Program-made: the position numbers and the translations under genes | Notes under the pieces: generated by a model | What the model saw: only the letters and a program-made list of their open reading frames with translations | What the model was told of the DNA's origin: nothing | The model's database searches: none | Shown: one piece after another, positions 17,244 through 26,023 of the stretch | Layout of the letters: every line of letters starts with the position of its first letter | Numbering within the stretch: the stretch's first letter is position 1 | DNA from: JACKAN01 sp964502735 | Lineage (GTDB): Bacteria; Bdellovibrionota; Bdellovibrionia; Bdellovibrionales; UBA1609 | DNA length: 64,000 nt | Assembly (NCBI GenBank): GCA_964502735.1 | Contig: CAZCYD010000001.1 | Span: 62,001-126,000, forward strand | Direction: 5' to 3'

Positions 17244-18596
17244 ATGATTACAAAAACAGACAAAGTTTACGTGGTTGGCGGCGGGTTGGCCGGTTGTGAA
17301 GCGGCATTTCAGCTGGCTGAAATGGGCTTAAAAGTGACTGTATTTGAGATGAGAGATATAAAAATGACACCAGCTCACAAAACTTCTCAACTCGCTGAAC
17401 TCGTTTGCTCCAATTCCTTAGGGTCTATGACAGACTATTCTGCTCCAGGTCAATTGAAATGGGAAGCCAGAAAACTAAATTCTTTAATATTAAAATCAGC
17501 CATTGAGAATCAAATTCCTGCGGGCATGGCACTTGGTGTAGATAGAGACCTCTTTGCTAGATCTATTAACTCCACCCTAGAGGAACATCCAAATATTGAG
17601 GTGGTTAGAGAGGTTATTAATAATATTGAGGATATACCAAGGCCCGCCATTATTGCTACTGGCCCCCTAACCCATGAACCACTAGCTCTATCTATTAAAA
17701 AACATTTTGATGACGAGTTTCTTTATTTTTTTGATGCCATAGCCCCTATTTTAGATACTGAGTCTATAAATATGGATAAGGCGTGGAAGGCTGACCGCTG
17801 GGATAAAGGGAGCGGAGACTATATCAACTGTCCACTAAACAAGGATGAGTACTATCAACTTATTAATGAAATAAAAAATGCCAAAAAAGTTGAAGCCAAA
17901 GATTTCGAAAAAAATACCCCTTATTTTGATGGCTGTATGCCTATTGAAGAAATGGTCTCTCGTGGAGATGAAACTTTACGATTTGGCCCCCTTTCTCCTA
18001 AAGGACTTATTAACCCCAAAACTGGACAGCGAGAGTATGCCGTTGTACAGCTCAGGCAAGAAAATAAAAATGCAACAGCTTACAATATGGTGGGTTTCCA
18101 AACAAAGATGGCTTATTCTGAGCAGAAGCGTGTTTTTTCTCTTATCCCGGGTTTAGAGAATGCTGAGTTTCTAAAGCTCGGCAGCATTCATCGCAATCTC
18201 TATATCCATTCCCCTAAAAAGTTGAATGCTGATCTTTCGAGCATCAAAGATCCCCTTCTATTTTTTGCGGGTCAAATCACCGGAGTTGAAGGCTATTTCG
18301 AATCAACCTGCATTGGTCTACTGGTGGCGAAGTTTCTGCAAGCAAAAGTTAATGGGGAAACCTTCAACCCTCCCCCCAAACACTCAGCCATGGGTTCTCT
18401 TCTTAATGCGATTACTGAAGCCAAGGAGCATTTCCAACCTACGAACATTAATTTCGGCTTATTTCCACCCATTGAAAAACCTGTAGGCAAAAAGCTTAGC
18501 AAAGAAACTCGAAGAGATATGATTATAGAGAGAGCAAAACAAAGTTTTGATATTTGGCCCGAGAGTGCCAGGCCCAACGAGAGTGCCAGGCCCTAA
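17244..18596 (+). CDS. trmFO: Folate-dependent tRNA (uracil-54-C5)-methyltransferase TrmFO
   Basis: The 450-residue flavoprotein has an FAD-binding Rossmann motif at its N-terminus (VVGGGLAGCEAAFQLAEMG), the family cysteines in LVCSNSLGS and FDGCMPIEEM, and the C-terminal GQITGVEGYFES block. It makes m5U54 in the tRNA T-loop with methylene-THF as carbon source. The ATG at 17244 is preferred over 17217 because the FAD motif then lies at its usual distance and an AAGG lies about nine bases upstream. The last 12 residues (PESARPNESARP) are encoded by the left arm of a giant palindrome (18560-18656), so the tail looks like an add-on. Confidence 0.95.
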   Translation: MITKTDKVYVVGGGLAGCEAAFQLAEMGLKVTVFEMRDIKMTPAHKTSQLAELVCSNSLGSMTDYSAPGQLKWEARKLNSLILKSAIENQIPAGMALGVDRDLFARSINSTLEEHPNIEVVREVINNIEDIPRPAIIATGPLTHEPLALSIKKHFDDEFLYFFDAIAPILDTESINMDKAWKADRWDKGSGDYINCPLNKDEYYQLINEIKNAKKVEAKDFEKNTPYFDGCMPIEEMVSRGDETLRFGPLSPKGLINPKTGQREYAVVQLRQENKNATAYNMVGFQTKMAYSEQKRVFSLIPGLENAEFLKLGSIHRNLYIHSPKKLNADLSSIKDPLLFFAGQITGVEGYFESTCIGLLVAKFLQAKVNGETFNPPPKHSAMGSLLNAITEAKEHFQPTNINFGLFPPIEKPVGKKLSKETRRDMIIERAKQSFDIWPESARPNESARP

Positions 18597-18656
18597 TTTG
18601 CACCGCAAAGCGGTGCAAATTAGGGCCTGGCACTCTCGTTGGGCCTGGCACTCTCG
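18560..18656. repeat. 97-base perfect palindrome (47-base arms, AAA loop) between convergent trmFO and glmS
   Basis: Base-by-base pairing about position 18608 is perfect for 47 pairs on each side of an AAA loop. Each arm contains an 18-base tandem duplication (GAGAGTGCCAGGCCCAAC, then the same again), mirrored in the other arm. The left arm encodes the end of TrmFO and the right arm ends 12 bases before the glmS stop. It would form an extreme hairpin in either transcript and could serve as a bidirectional terminator or RNA 3'-end barrier. There is no flanking T-tract, so the terminator role is inferred. Confidence 0.9.
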
Positions 18657-18661
18657 TTGCT
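18646..18661 (+). promoter_or_regulatory. Perfect sigma-54-like sequence at the right edge of the 18560 palindrome
   Basis: TGGCACTCTCGTTGCT matches TGGCAC-N5-TTGCT with correct ten-base GG-to-GC spacing on the plus strand. It points into the 3' end of glmS (antisense). Because it overlaps the palindrome arm, it may be a chance product of that sequence rather than a real promoter. Confidence 0.35.
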
Positions 18662-18667
18662 CTCGTC

Positions 18668-20554
18668 CTACTCCACTGTAACTGATTTTGCTAGATTCCT
18701 TGGTTGATCCACATCGTGGCCCAAGGCATCCGCAACGTGATAAGCCAATAGTTGAAGAGGAATCACCTCTAGTATGGGATTTATAAACCAACTTGCATTT
18801 GGAAGAGACAAATAGTGTTCACTAAGATTTTTCAGCTTATGGTTTTCTCCCGTTCCAATTGAAATAATCTCGCCTCCTCGTGCTTTGGCCTCCTCGAGAT
18901 TGCTAACGGTTTTCTCATAGAGATCATCTGAGGGAGCTAACATAACAATGCACATACTTTCATCTATAAGTGCTAATGGCCCATGCTTCATTTCTCCAGA
19001 TGCATAGCCCTCGGCATGCATGTAGGCCAACTCTTTAAGCTTTAATGCCCCTTCCAAAGCGATAGGATAGTTAACTCCTCTTCCCATATATAAAAAGCCT
19101 CTAAATTTTTTAAGCGTGTCCGCAGCTCTAGCAAAGAAAGGTTCAAAAGCTAGAACTGTTTCCATTTGGCTTGGAGCGGCAAGAAGTTCACGCACAAAGA
19201 CCTCCTCTTGCTCCTGAGTCAAAGTCTTATTTATTTTACCTAACTGTAGGGCTAACAAATTGAGCAAACTCAAAGTGCACACAAAAGCCTTTGTACTTGC
19301 AACTCCAATTTCAGCACCCGCGTTCATATAGAGATGCCCTTGTGATTCCCTATCAATAGTTGATCGCTTGACATTACAAATACTCATAGTTGGTATTCCC
19401 ATGCCCTTAATCAACCTAAGGGCCGCTAAAGTGTCTGCGGTTTCTCCACTTTGAGAAATAGAAAGAAATAACGATCCTTCTGGAATAACAACTTCTCGAT
19501 AGCGAAACTCGCTGGCCACATCAACTTCTACAGGAATGCGAGCAATTTTCTCTATTATATATTTGCCCACAAGACCCGCATAGTAGCTAGTTCCACAAGC
19601 CACAATAAAGATTCGCTTTACTCCACTAAGTATAGAGTGAGTTTCTATTTGGTCTTGTTCTAAATCTAAAGCCTCAAGGTCTTCAACAGATTTTGCTCCG
19701 AACCCTAAACGCTTCAAGTGCACTGTGTGATTTGTTAAATCAATATGAGGACCAATAGCTGAAGCTACGGCTCTAGGCTGTTCGAAAATTTCTTTTAACA
19801 TGAAATGGGCATAGCCTTGCTTTTCCACCTGCTCAGCTGACCAATCAACATGCACAAATTTTTTGGCGACAATTTTTCCGTCGCGATCAAAAATCTTAAA
19901 GTCGGCACCTTTAATGTGGGCCACCTCAAAATCATTCAGATAAACAACATCTTTGGTGTACTTTACAAGAGCCTGAATATCACTGGCTACAATAACTGAA
20001 TTCTCCCCCTTACCAACAACTAAAGGTGGCCCGTTTTTAAAAGCAATCATTTCATCTGGCTGATCAACAGATACCGCCAATATTGAATAGGCTCCCGTCA
20101 TCCTCGGCAGTATAGCCAACGTCGCTTCAAATAAGCTTTTTCCGGAATCCACCTCTGTGGCAATTAAATGGGCGACCAATTCCGAATCCGTATCCGACTC
20201 TATTTGAGCCCCTGACTGCAACAAGGTCTCCTTGAGATCTGCGTAGTTTTCAATAATACCGTTGTGGACAATATTGATGCCCTTTACGCAGTGAGGATGA
20301 GCATTACGTTCAGAGGGTCTGCCATGAGTAGCCCAACGCGTATGACCAATGCCTAAATTTCCAGAAAAATCCTCTTTATCAAGCCGCTCTTTTAAAACGC
20401 TGAGCTTACCCTCTGCTCTAATCCGTTTAAATTTTTGCCCATCAAGTATAGCGACTCCAGCACTATCATACCCTCGGTATTCTAGAGTGCGAAGTCCCTC
20501 CAAAATAACTTCTTTTGGATTCTGCGGACCACTATAACCAACAATTCCACACAT
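18668..20554 (-). CDS. glmS: Glutamine-fructose-6-phosphate aminotransferase GlmS
   Basis: The 628-residue enzyme starts MCGIVGYSG, with Cys2 as the N-terminal glutaminase nucleophile, followed by GHTRWATHG and NGIIENY motifs. Two SIS sugar-isomerase domains follow (CGTSYYAGLVGKYIIE; SQSGETADTLAALR) and the C-terminal PRNLAKSVTVE. It makes glucosamine-6-phosphate for peptidoglycan and LPS. It follows glmU after four bases, so both steps of UDP-GlcNAc synthesis are on one transcript. Slightly longer than E. coli GlmS (609). No riboswitch is seen before it. Confidence 0.97.
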   Translation of the reverse strand: MCGIVGYSGPQNPKEVILEGLRTLEYRGYDSAGVAILDGQKFKRIRAEGKLSVLKERLDKEDFSGNLGIGHTRWATHGRPSERNAHPHCVKGINIVHNGIIENYADLKETLLQSGAQIESDTDSELVAHLIATEVDSGKSLFEATLAILPRMTGAYSILAVSVDQPDEMIAFKNGPPLVVGKGENSVIVASDIQALVKYTKDVVYLNDFEVAHIKGADFKIFDRDGKIVAKKFVHVDWSAEQVEKQGYAHFMLKEIFEQPRAVASAIGPHIDLTNHTVHLKRLGFGAKSVEDLEALDLEQDQIETHSILSGVKRIFIVACGTSYYAGLVGKYIIEKIARIPVEVDVASEFRYREVVIPEGSLFLSISQSGETADTLAALRLIKGMGIPTMSICNVKRSTIDRESQGHLYMNAGAEIGVASTKAFVCTLSLLNLLALQLGKINKTLTQEQEEVFVRELLAAPSQMETVLAFEPFFARAADTLKKFRGFLYMGRGVNYPIALEGALKLKELAYMHAEGYASGEMKHGPLALIDESMCIVMLAPSDDLYEKTVSNLEEAKARGGEIISIGTGENHKLKNLSEHYLSLPNASWFINPILEVIPLQLLAYHVADALGHDVDQPRNLAKSVTVE

Positions 20555-20558
20555 AAAG

Positions 20559-22016
20559 TTACCCTTTTAAATCTTTATTATTGACCCCATCGGTTGAGTG
20601 CTCATGGGTTTCCGTATTGCCGCTGACTTTAGCTCCCCCATCTCGTTCCTTTAAGAGGTTGACATAATTTTCTTTCACAAACTGCTTACCTCTAGCCACG
20701 GCCAGAGCTCCCGCTGGTACATTTTTTGTTATTGTCGAGCCTGAAGCAATTACGGCTCCGTCTCCAATTTCAACTGGTGCTACAAACTGAGTGTCGCTCC
20801 CTACAAAAACTTCTTTACCAATTTTTGTTATGTATTTTTTGTGATCAACAGCATAGTTGCAAGTAATCGTTCCACAGCCAATATTAGTATCTTCGCCGAC
20901 TATGGCATCACCTAAATAAGTTAAGTGAGAGGCCTTTGCTCCTGCTCGAAAATCCACTTTTTTCATTTCAACAAAGTTGCCGACCTTAGCTTCTTTTCCA
21001 ATATTTGTACCTGGTCTTAACCTCGCAAAAGGCCCGATAATTGCCTTGTCCTCAATGTTGACCTCTTCAAAGTAACAATGGCTCTTAATATGAACCGATG
21101 AAGCCACCTTAGTTTTATACAAATAACAATGCGGCTCGATGACACACATTTCTCCTACAACAGTACCTGCTCTCAAATAATTTCCAGGATAAATAACTGA
21201 ACCCGCTCCAATTTGAACATCTTCTTCAACATAAGTTGTATGAGGGTCAATGAAAATAACCCCCTCATCCATCAACTGGTTAACTTTGCTTTTAAATAAA
21301 AACTGACCAGCTTTGGCCAACTCGGCTTGAGAATTTACTCCAAAGGCCACTCGGCTAGAACTCGTTATGGTCACAACAGCTGCCCTCTGTTCTAATGCTA
21401 AGCTCACAATATCAGTCAAATAAAATTCTTTTTGAAGATTATTATTTTTAAGCTTCGGTAAGAGCTCAGTTAAAAACCGAGCGTCTACAACATAAATGCC
21501 AGTGTTAATCTCATTAATTTTTAGAGTCTCATGAGAAGCATCTTTAGCTTCAACAATGGCCCGCAACTCACCATGCTTGCGAACGATTCGACCAAACTTT
21601 CCGGGCTTTTTTACCTTGGCGGTGACAACAGCCAGTCTTGCCTTTGAGTGCACAAACTCTTTTATAATCATAGAAATATCTTCTGCCCGAATCAGAGGAT
21701 GATCCCCGTTCATAATTAAAATATTCCCGACCAAAGAGTGTGGGTCAGCACACTGCACCGCGTGACCAGTCCCTAACTGCACCTCTTGCCGATAGGCACT
21801 TGCCCCCAAGGGTTCAATCACTTGACGCACCAGATCTTCGCCATGCCCTACAACGACTCGAACAGATTTAGCCCCAAGCTTATGGAGTTCGCTAATGGTT
21901 CTTGAAATCATAGGGGTTCCAGCTACTGGATGCAAAACCTTTGGAAGTGGCGATTTCATTCGCGTGCCTTTGCCGGCTGCCAATATCACAACAGAAAAAT
22001 CTTCAGAAATACCCAT
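20559..22016 (-). CDS. glmU: Bifunctional GlmU (GlcNAc-1-P uridyltransferase / GlcN-1-P acetyltransferase)
   Basis: The 485-residue enzyme has an N-terminal nucleotidyltransferase domain (LAAGKGTRMKSPLPKVLHPV at residues ~11-30; GTGHAVQCA; NGDHPLI) and a C-terminal left-handed beta-helix acetyltransferase domain with hexapeptide repeats (IGPFARLRPGTNIGKEAKVG; GCGTITCNYAVDHKK). It performs the last two steps to UDP-GlcNAc. The ATG at 22016 is chosen over a TTG at 22052 because it leaves the usual short lead before the sugar-nucleotide motif. It pairs with glmS as an operon; the start is 46 bases from the divergent peptidase gene. Confidence 0.96.
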   Translation of the reverse strand: MGISEDFSVVILAAGKGTRMKSPLPKVLHPVAGTPMISRTISELHKLGAKSVRVVVGHGEDLVRQVIEPLGASAYRQEVQLGTGHAVQCADPHSLVGNILIMNGDHPLIRAEDISMIIKEFVHSKARLAVVTAKVKKPGKFGRIVRKHGELRAIVEAKDASHETLKINEINTGIYVVDARFLTELLPKLKNNNLQKEFYLTDIVSLALEQRAAVVTITSSSRVAFGVNSQAELAKAGQFLFKSKVNQLMDEGVIFIDPHTTYVEEDVQIGAGSVIYPGNYLRAGTVVGEMCVIEPHCYLYKTKVASSVHIKSHCYFEEVNIEDKAIIGPFARLRPGTNIGKEAKVGNFVEMKKVDFRAGAKASHLTYLGDAIVGEDTNIGCGTITCNYAVDHKKYITKIGKEVFVGSDTQFVAPVEIGDGAVIASGSTITKNVPAGALAVARGKQFVKENYVNLLKERDGGAKVSGNTETHEHSTDGVNNKDLKG

Positions 22017-22062
22017 ACGGTGAAGCTTTACTACAGAGCCTAGAAAGGTCAATAATTAAATC

Positions 22063-22722
22063 ATGTATAAAATCGACTGGATTAAATCCCCTCTGAAAAA
22101 TGAAATTGAACTGTATTCTTCTTGCAACACCCTCGGTGATCTCCTCTCTCCACTCTTATTTATTGGCGGGGTCCACGGTGATGAACCCGAGGGTGTTTAT
22201 TTAGCAGAATCTTTTATTGAATGGCTCAAACAACAGAAACTTCAAAGCCTTAAGAGCTTCGTGGTAATTCCCTGCCTAAATGTAGACGGGTACAAATACA
22301 ATCAAAGAACCAACTCCAATGGGGTTGATTTAAATCGTAACTTCCCAACTCCAATGTGGCAACCCGACTCCAAAGCTCCAAGATATTACCCTGGCATCTC
22401 ACCTAATAGTGAAATTGAAACTCAAGCTCTAACTCAGCTCATAGAACAGATAAAACCCCAATTAATTTTTCACTTCCACTCATGGAAACCTTGCGTAGTC
22501 GTCACCGGCCCTAAAGATTTAAATGAGGCTCGATACTTATGCCAAAGTTCGGGATTTGAGGCTGTTAACGACATCGGTTATCCAACACCAGGCAGCTTGG
22601 GTGATTTCGGCTGGAACGTTTTAAAAATTCCCGTAATATGCACCGAAGACAATGAACACAGAAATCCACTTAAAGCCTGGCTACACTTTGGTGAAGGTTT
22701 AAAAAAAATAATCTTAAAATAG
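22063..22722 (+). CDS. M14-family zinc carboxypeptidase, MpaA-like (murein peptide amidase)
   Basis: The 219-residue protein has the M14 zinc motif HGDE (His38, Glu41) in GGVHGDEPEG, the arginine/asparagine substrate block NSNGVDLNRNFP at ~84-95, a third zinc histidine in FHFHSW (137 or 139) and a candidate catalytic Glu in CTEDNEH (195 or 198). No signal peptide is seen, so it is probably cytoplasmic, like MpaA, which cleaves the gamma-D-Glu-meso-DAP bond of recycled murein peptides. Divergence from the glmU/glmS cell-wall precursor operon fits a peptidoglycan recycling role. Substrate is inferred. Confidence 0.82.
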   Translation: MYKIDWIKSPLKNEIELYSSCNTLGDLLSPLLFIGGVHGDEPEGVYLAESFIEWLKQQKLQSLKSFVVIPCLNVDGYKYNQRTNSNGVDLNRNFPTPMWQPDSKAPRYYPGISPNSEIETQALTQLIEQIKPQLIFHFHSWKPCVVVTGPKDLNEARYLCQSSGFEAVNDIGYPTPGSLGDFGWNVLKIPVICTEDNEHRNPLKAWLHFGEGLKKIILK

Positions 22723-22745
22723 ACGTTTTCTGGTTAGAATAACCT

Positions 22746-24422
22746 ATGACTTATAAATTACTGGCAATTGGAGATCTATCTTTTCACATTCCCAAGAACT
22801 TCAAAATTGTACACTCAACAATGAGCCTGGATAAATATAACGAGTGGCATGGAATTTCCTTTTGCGCAGCAATTCTTATACCCAAAAAAACAGATATTAA
22901 AGACATAAACGAAATTTTATCTAACCTACAAAAGAAACACAATATTCATAAATTTATAATTGAGGCAAAAAATCTTAATGATGAAGACCTAATTGCATTG
23001 TGCAACAACTACTCCGATATAAAATTTTCTGAAGTTATCGACAGTTCAAACCTCAAGTACTTACTTCCAAAGTCTCAATTTTTAAAAAAAGAACGATATC
23101 AAGATGCTTTCAAAAACGTACTTAAGTTGCTGAACCTTTCTTCTTCGATAAATGACATAGAAAAAAATCTAAATACCATATTAAAATCCGCAATGGATAT
23201 AGAAGTCGCAAGAGTCATTTTTTCTCCTCATTCAGATCATTTTCGCGAACAGATAAAAAATGCAGGAAAATTATTTATTGAGATAGTCGATACAGTTTCA
23301 CAAACCAACACAACATCTCTATTCTTTATAGCAAAGTATGAAATACGGAAAAATTCTACAGAGATGAGCTTATTAAAAAAAATAGCCGACTCTACGTTCT
23401 TGTCAATTAAACGAATTCTCCGAGTTGAGCACCTTGAAAACCTTGAGCAGCATTGGACCGCTACCTTCAATGCCTTTGATGCCGCAATTGGCATAATAGA
23501 TAAAAATTGTGATTTTATAAAAGTTAATTATACATTTGAGAAATATTTTGGGAAAAAAAGTCTAAGCGCAATGGACATAGTTGGTGCATATAACTGGCCA
23601 CCAGATACAAATGAAATAAAATTTCAGTCTAACAATCGAACTTATAATGCTCACTTCCACATTTATTCACAAGGATGGATATTTATAGCCAGAGATATTA
23701 CGGAAAAAGAAAAAATGGAGAAGCAAATTCTTGAATCCAGCAAGATGGCGGAATTAGGCATGATTGGAAGTAGTATTGCTCATGAAATCAATAACCCTTT
23801 AGGTGGAATGCTATCTTATATCCAACTGATTAGAATGGGACTCTCTCCGCAACACCCTTTTATGTCTGACATACAAGAAATGGAAGCTGCGACTCTAAAG
23901 TGTAAGGCCATTGTAGAGAACTTACTTGGATTTGCCAGAAAACCTGACTCTAAAGATTTAAAAATTGTAAGTTTAGATAGCATCGTCGAAGAGGCCTTAA
24001 GTCTATGCAATTTCAATATGAAATACAAAGGTGTCAAAATTGATTTTTCCCCAAATCATGACAGGGATTCATACATCTTGGCCAATTCAAATAATATTGT
24101 TCAAGCTATTAAAAATATTATTCAAAACTCTATTGAAGCTACTGAAGACTTTGGGGGCAAAATATCTATCAGCATTGAATCTTCTGATGATAACTTAGAC
24201 CTCATCATAAAAGATGACGGACATGGAATTGAAACTAAATATCAGAGTAAGATTTTTAACCCTTTATTTACTACGAAAAAAGCATCTAAACACCCTGGAC
24301 TCGGCTTAACTGTGGCTTTTCAAATCATTCAAGACCACAATGGAAATCTAGAAATATTTTCCCAACCCAAGGGCGGGACGACGGCAAAGATTTCCTTTAA
24401 ACGTCCAGATTTAGATACCTGA
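22746..24422 (+). CDS. Sensor histidine kinase (NtrB-like) with GAF-like and PAS-like regions
   Basis: This 558-residue, apparently soluble protein has no membrane span. Residues 1-110 have no recognised fold; 120-225 look GAF-like; 230-320 look PAS-like (ending IFIARDITEKEKMEKQILES). The HisKA phosphoacceptor is H346 in SSIAHEINNPLGG, and the ATPase domain has the N-box IQNSIEA, G1 DDGHGIE and G2 HPGLGLTVAFQI. It probably phosphorylates the sigma-54 response regulator 195 bases downstream. The EINNPL form of the H-box is common in NtrB-like partners of AtoC/NtrC regulators. The signal is unknown. Confidence 0.88.
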   Translation: MTYKLLAIGDLSFHIPKNFKIVHSTMSLDKYNEWHGISFCAAILIPKKTDIKDINEILSNLQKKHNIHKFIIEAKNLNDEDLIALCNNYSDIKFSEVIDSSNLKYLLPKSQFLKKERYQDAFKNVLKLLNLSSSINDIEKNLNTILKSAMDIEVARVIFSPHSDHFREQIKNAGKLFIEIVDTVSQTNTTSLFFIAKYEIRKNSTEMSLLKKIADSTFLSIKRILRVEHLENLEQHWTATFNAFDAAIGIIDKNCDFIKVNYTFEKYFGKKSLSAMDIVGAYNWPPDTNEIKFQSNNRTYNAHFHIYSQGWIFIARDITEKEKMEKQILESSKMAELGMIGSSIAHEINNPLGGMLSYIQLIRMGLSPQHPFMSDIQEMEAATLKCKAIVENLLGFARKPDSKDLKIVSLDSIVEEALSLCNFNMKYKGVKIDFSPNHDRDSYILANSNNIVQAIKNIIQNSIEATEDFGGKISISIESSDDNLDLIIKDDGHGIETKYQSKIFNPLFTTKKASKHPGLGLTVAFQIIQDHNGNLEIFSQPKGGTTAKISFKRPDLDT

Positions 24423-24480
24423 GCCAATTTTTTGGCATTGAAATTTGACACTTCAGAGGAATGTTTCATAACATTAAATT

Positions 24481-24508
24481 AACAGAGGTTGCGCATACGA
24501 CCTCTGTT
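24481..24508 (+). terminator. Hairpin between histidine kinase and response regulator genes
   Basis: AACAGAGGT and ACCTCTGTT form a perfect nine-base stem with a ten-base loop, 58 bases after the kinase stop. No T-tract follows, so it may attenuate or stabilise rather than fully terminate. Confidence 0.45.
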
Positions 24509-24617
24509 ACAAGCTCTTAGGAGAGAAACTGACAGACCATTGATATCCTCTCTTATCAGCTTCGTTAGACAGAAAGTGCCATGATGGCAAAGTCATGTAT
24601 CCAAGGAAGGGAGTCTA

Positions 24618-26018
24618 ATGCAAACTCAAAGAATTCTAGTCGTTGATGACGAAATCAGTTTAAGAACAGCCCTCTTCAGAGCCCTGGACCAAAAGGGTTA
24701 TCAGGTGATCACTGCTAGCAGCAAAAGCGAAGCCTTCAAAATGTGCCAAGCGGATCGTCCTTTTGATTTGGCCCTCATTGATCTTAAGTTACCTGATGGA
24801 GACGGCTTAGAGCTCATGACTGAACTCAAGTCTGTGCATCCTCACACAACTTTTATTGTTCTTACCGGATTTGCTACTATAGAAGTGGCAGTCGAAGCCA
24901 CAAGAAAGGGAGCTTATCACTTTGTAACTAAACCCTTTAATTTAGAGGAAGTCTTAAACATCGTGCAAAAAATTCTCTCTCACAAAAATTTGGAAAATGA
25001 AAACCAGCAGCTTAGAGCTGTACTCGAAAGGCAATACAAATTTGATAATATAATAGGTAAAAGTGAAAAAGTTCTTGATGTTCTCAGTATGGTTGAGAGA
25101 GTAGCTGAGTGCGAATCAACCGTGCTTATCACAGGAGAGAGTGGGACAGGAAAAGAGTTAATAGCCAAAGCTATTCACTTTAATTCCAATAGAGCTAAGG
25201 CTCCTTTTATACCTATTAATTGTGGGGCTATTCCAAGTGAACTTTTAGAAAGTGAGCTTTTTGGTCACATGAAGGGATCTTTTACAGGTGCCACTCAAAA
25301 TCGAGTTGGCCGATTTGAATTAGCCGAGGGTGGAACATTATTCTTTGATGAGATCGGAGATATGAGCCCAAGCCTTCAAGTCAAGCTTCTGAGAGTTCTA
25401 CAGGATAGAAAGTTTGAGCCCGTGGGAAGCACAAAAACAATATCTTCAAACGTTAGAATAATTGCGGCCACAAATATTGATCTCGAAAAAGCTGTGGCTG
25501 AAGGCAAATTTCGCGAGGACCTATTTTATAGACTTAATGTTATCCCTATAAAAATGCCGGCCCTGCGCGAAAGAGCCGGAGATATCTCTATCCTAATTCA
25601 CCATTTTATTAAAAAATTTAATGCCAACACAAAAAATATGATTTCAGGAATTACCCCTTCTGCATTAGACCTTCTCAACATTTACCCTTGGCCCGGAAAT
25701 ATTAGAGAGTTAGAAAATCTTGTAGAGCGCCTATCTATAATTAAAGGATCTGGCATCATAGACGTTTTAGATCTTCCTGAAAAATACCGTGCTTCAGATT
25801 TGGGCGCAATCGCTGATACCAGTAGAATTCATATTCCCGAAAGCGGAATGGATTTTAATACAGCTGTCGATAACTATGAAAACTCACTAATACTCCAAGC
25901 CTTAGAAAAAACAGGCTGGAATAGAAACCAAGCGGCTTTACTTTTGAGACTCAATCGCACAACACTAGTTGAAAAAATTAAAAAGAAGGGTTTGAGACCT
26001 CCCGAAGCCAATATGTAG
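24618..26018 (+). CDS. Sigma-54-dependent response regulator (AtoC/NtrC family)
   Basis: The 466-residue protein has a receiver domain at 1-120 with the acidic pocket VVDDE and phosphoacceptor Asp55, an AAA+ sigma-54 domain (Walker A GESGTGKE; contact loop GSFTGA; Walker B FFDEIGDM; FREDLFYRLNVIP) and a Fis-type HTH at ~440-462 (NRNQAALLLRLNRTTLVEKI). The contact loop has Ser in place of the usual second-position Ala (GSFTGA for GAFTGA), a variant also found in active activators. It follows its probable kinase. A GGAAGGGAG ribosome-binding site precedes the ATG. Candidate targets include the sigma-54-type promoters at 12639 and 15918. Confidence 0.94.
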   Translation: MQTQRILVVDDEISLRTALFRALDQKGYQVITASSKSEAFKMCQADRPFDLALIDLKLPDGDGLELMTELKSVHPHTTFIVLTGFATIEVAVEATRKGAYHFVTKPFNLEEVLNIVQKILSHKNLENENQQLRAVLERQYKFDNIIGKSEKVLDVLSMVERVAECESTVLITGESGTGKELIAKAIHFNSNRAKAPFIPINCGAIPSELLESELFGHMKGSFTGATQNRVGRFELAEGGTLFFDEIGDMSPSLQVKLLRVLQDRKFEPVGSTKTISSNVRIIAATNIDLEKAVAEGKFREDLFYRLNVIPIKMPALRERAGDISILIHHFIKKFNANTKNMISGITPSALDLLNIYPWPGNIRELENLVERLSIIKGSGIIDVLDLPEKYRASDLGAIADTSRIHIPESGMDFNTAVDNYENSLILQALEKTGWNRNQAALLLRLNRTTLVEKIKKKGLRPPEANM

Positions 26019-26023
26019 AGCAA

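Noticed and set aside
18293..18791. Minus-strand ORFs across the trmFO-glmS junction
   Set aside because: They are shadows of trmFO/glmS extended through the palindrome, with repeat-encoded RECQAQRECQA-type residues.
24431..24452. TGGCATTGAAATTTGAC resembling a sigma-54 promoter before the NtrC-type regulator
   Set aside because: The -12 GC is replaced by TG, so the critical doublet is missing.
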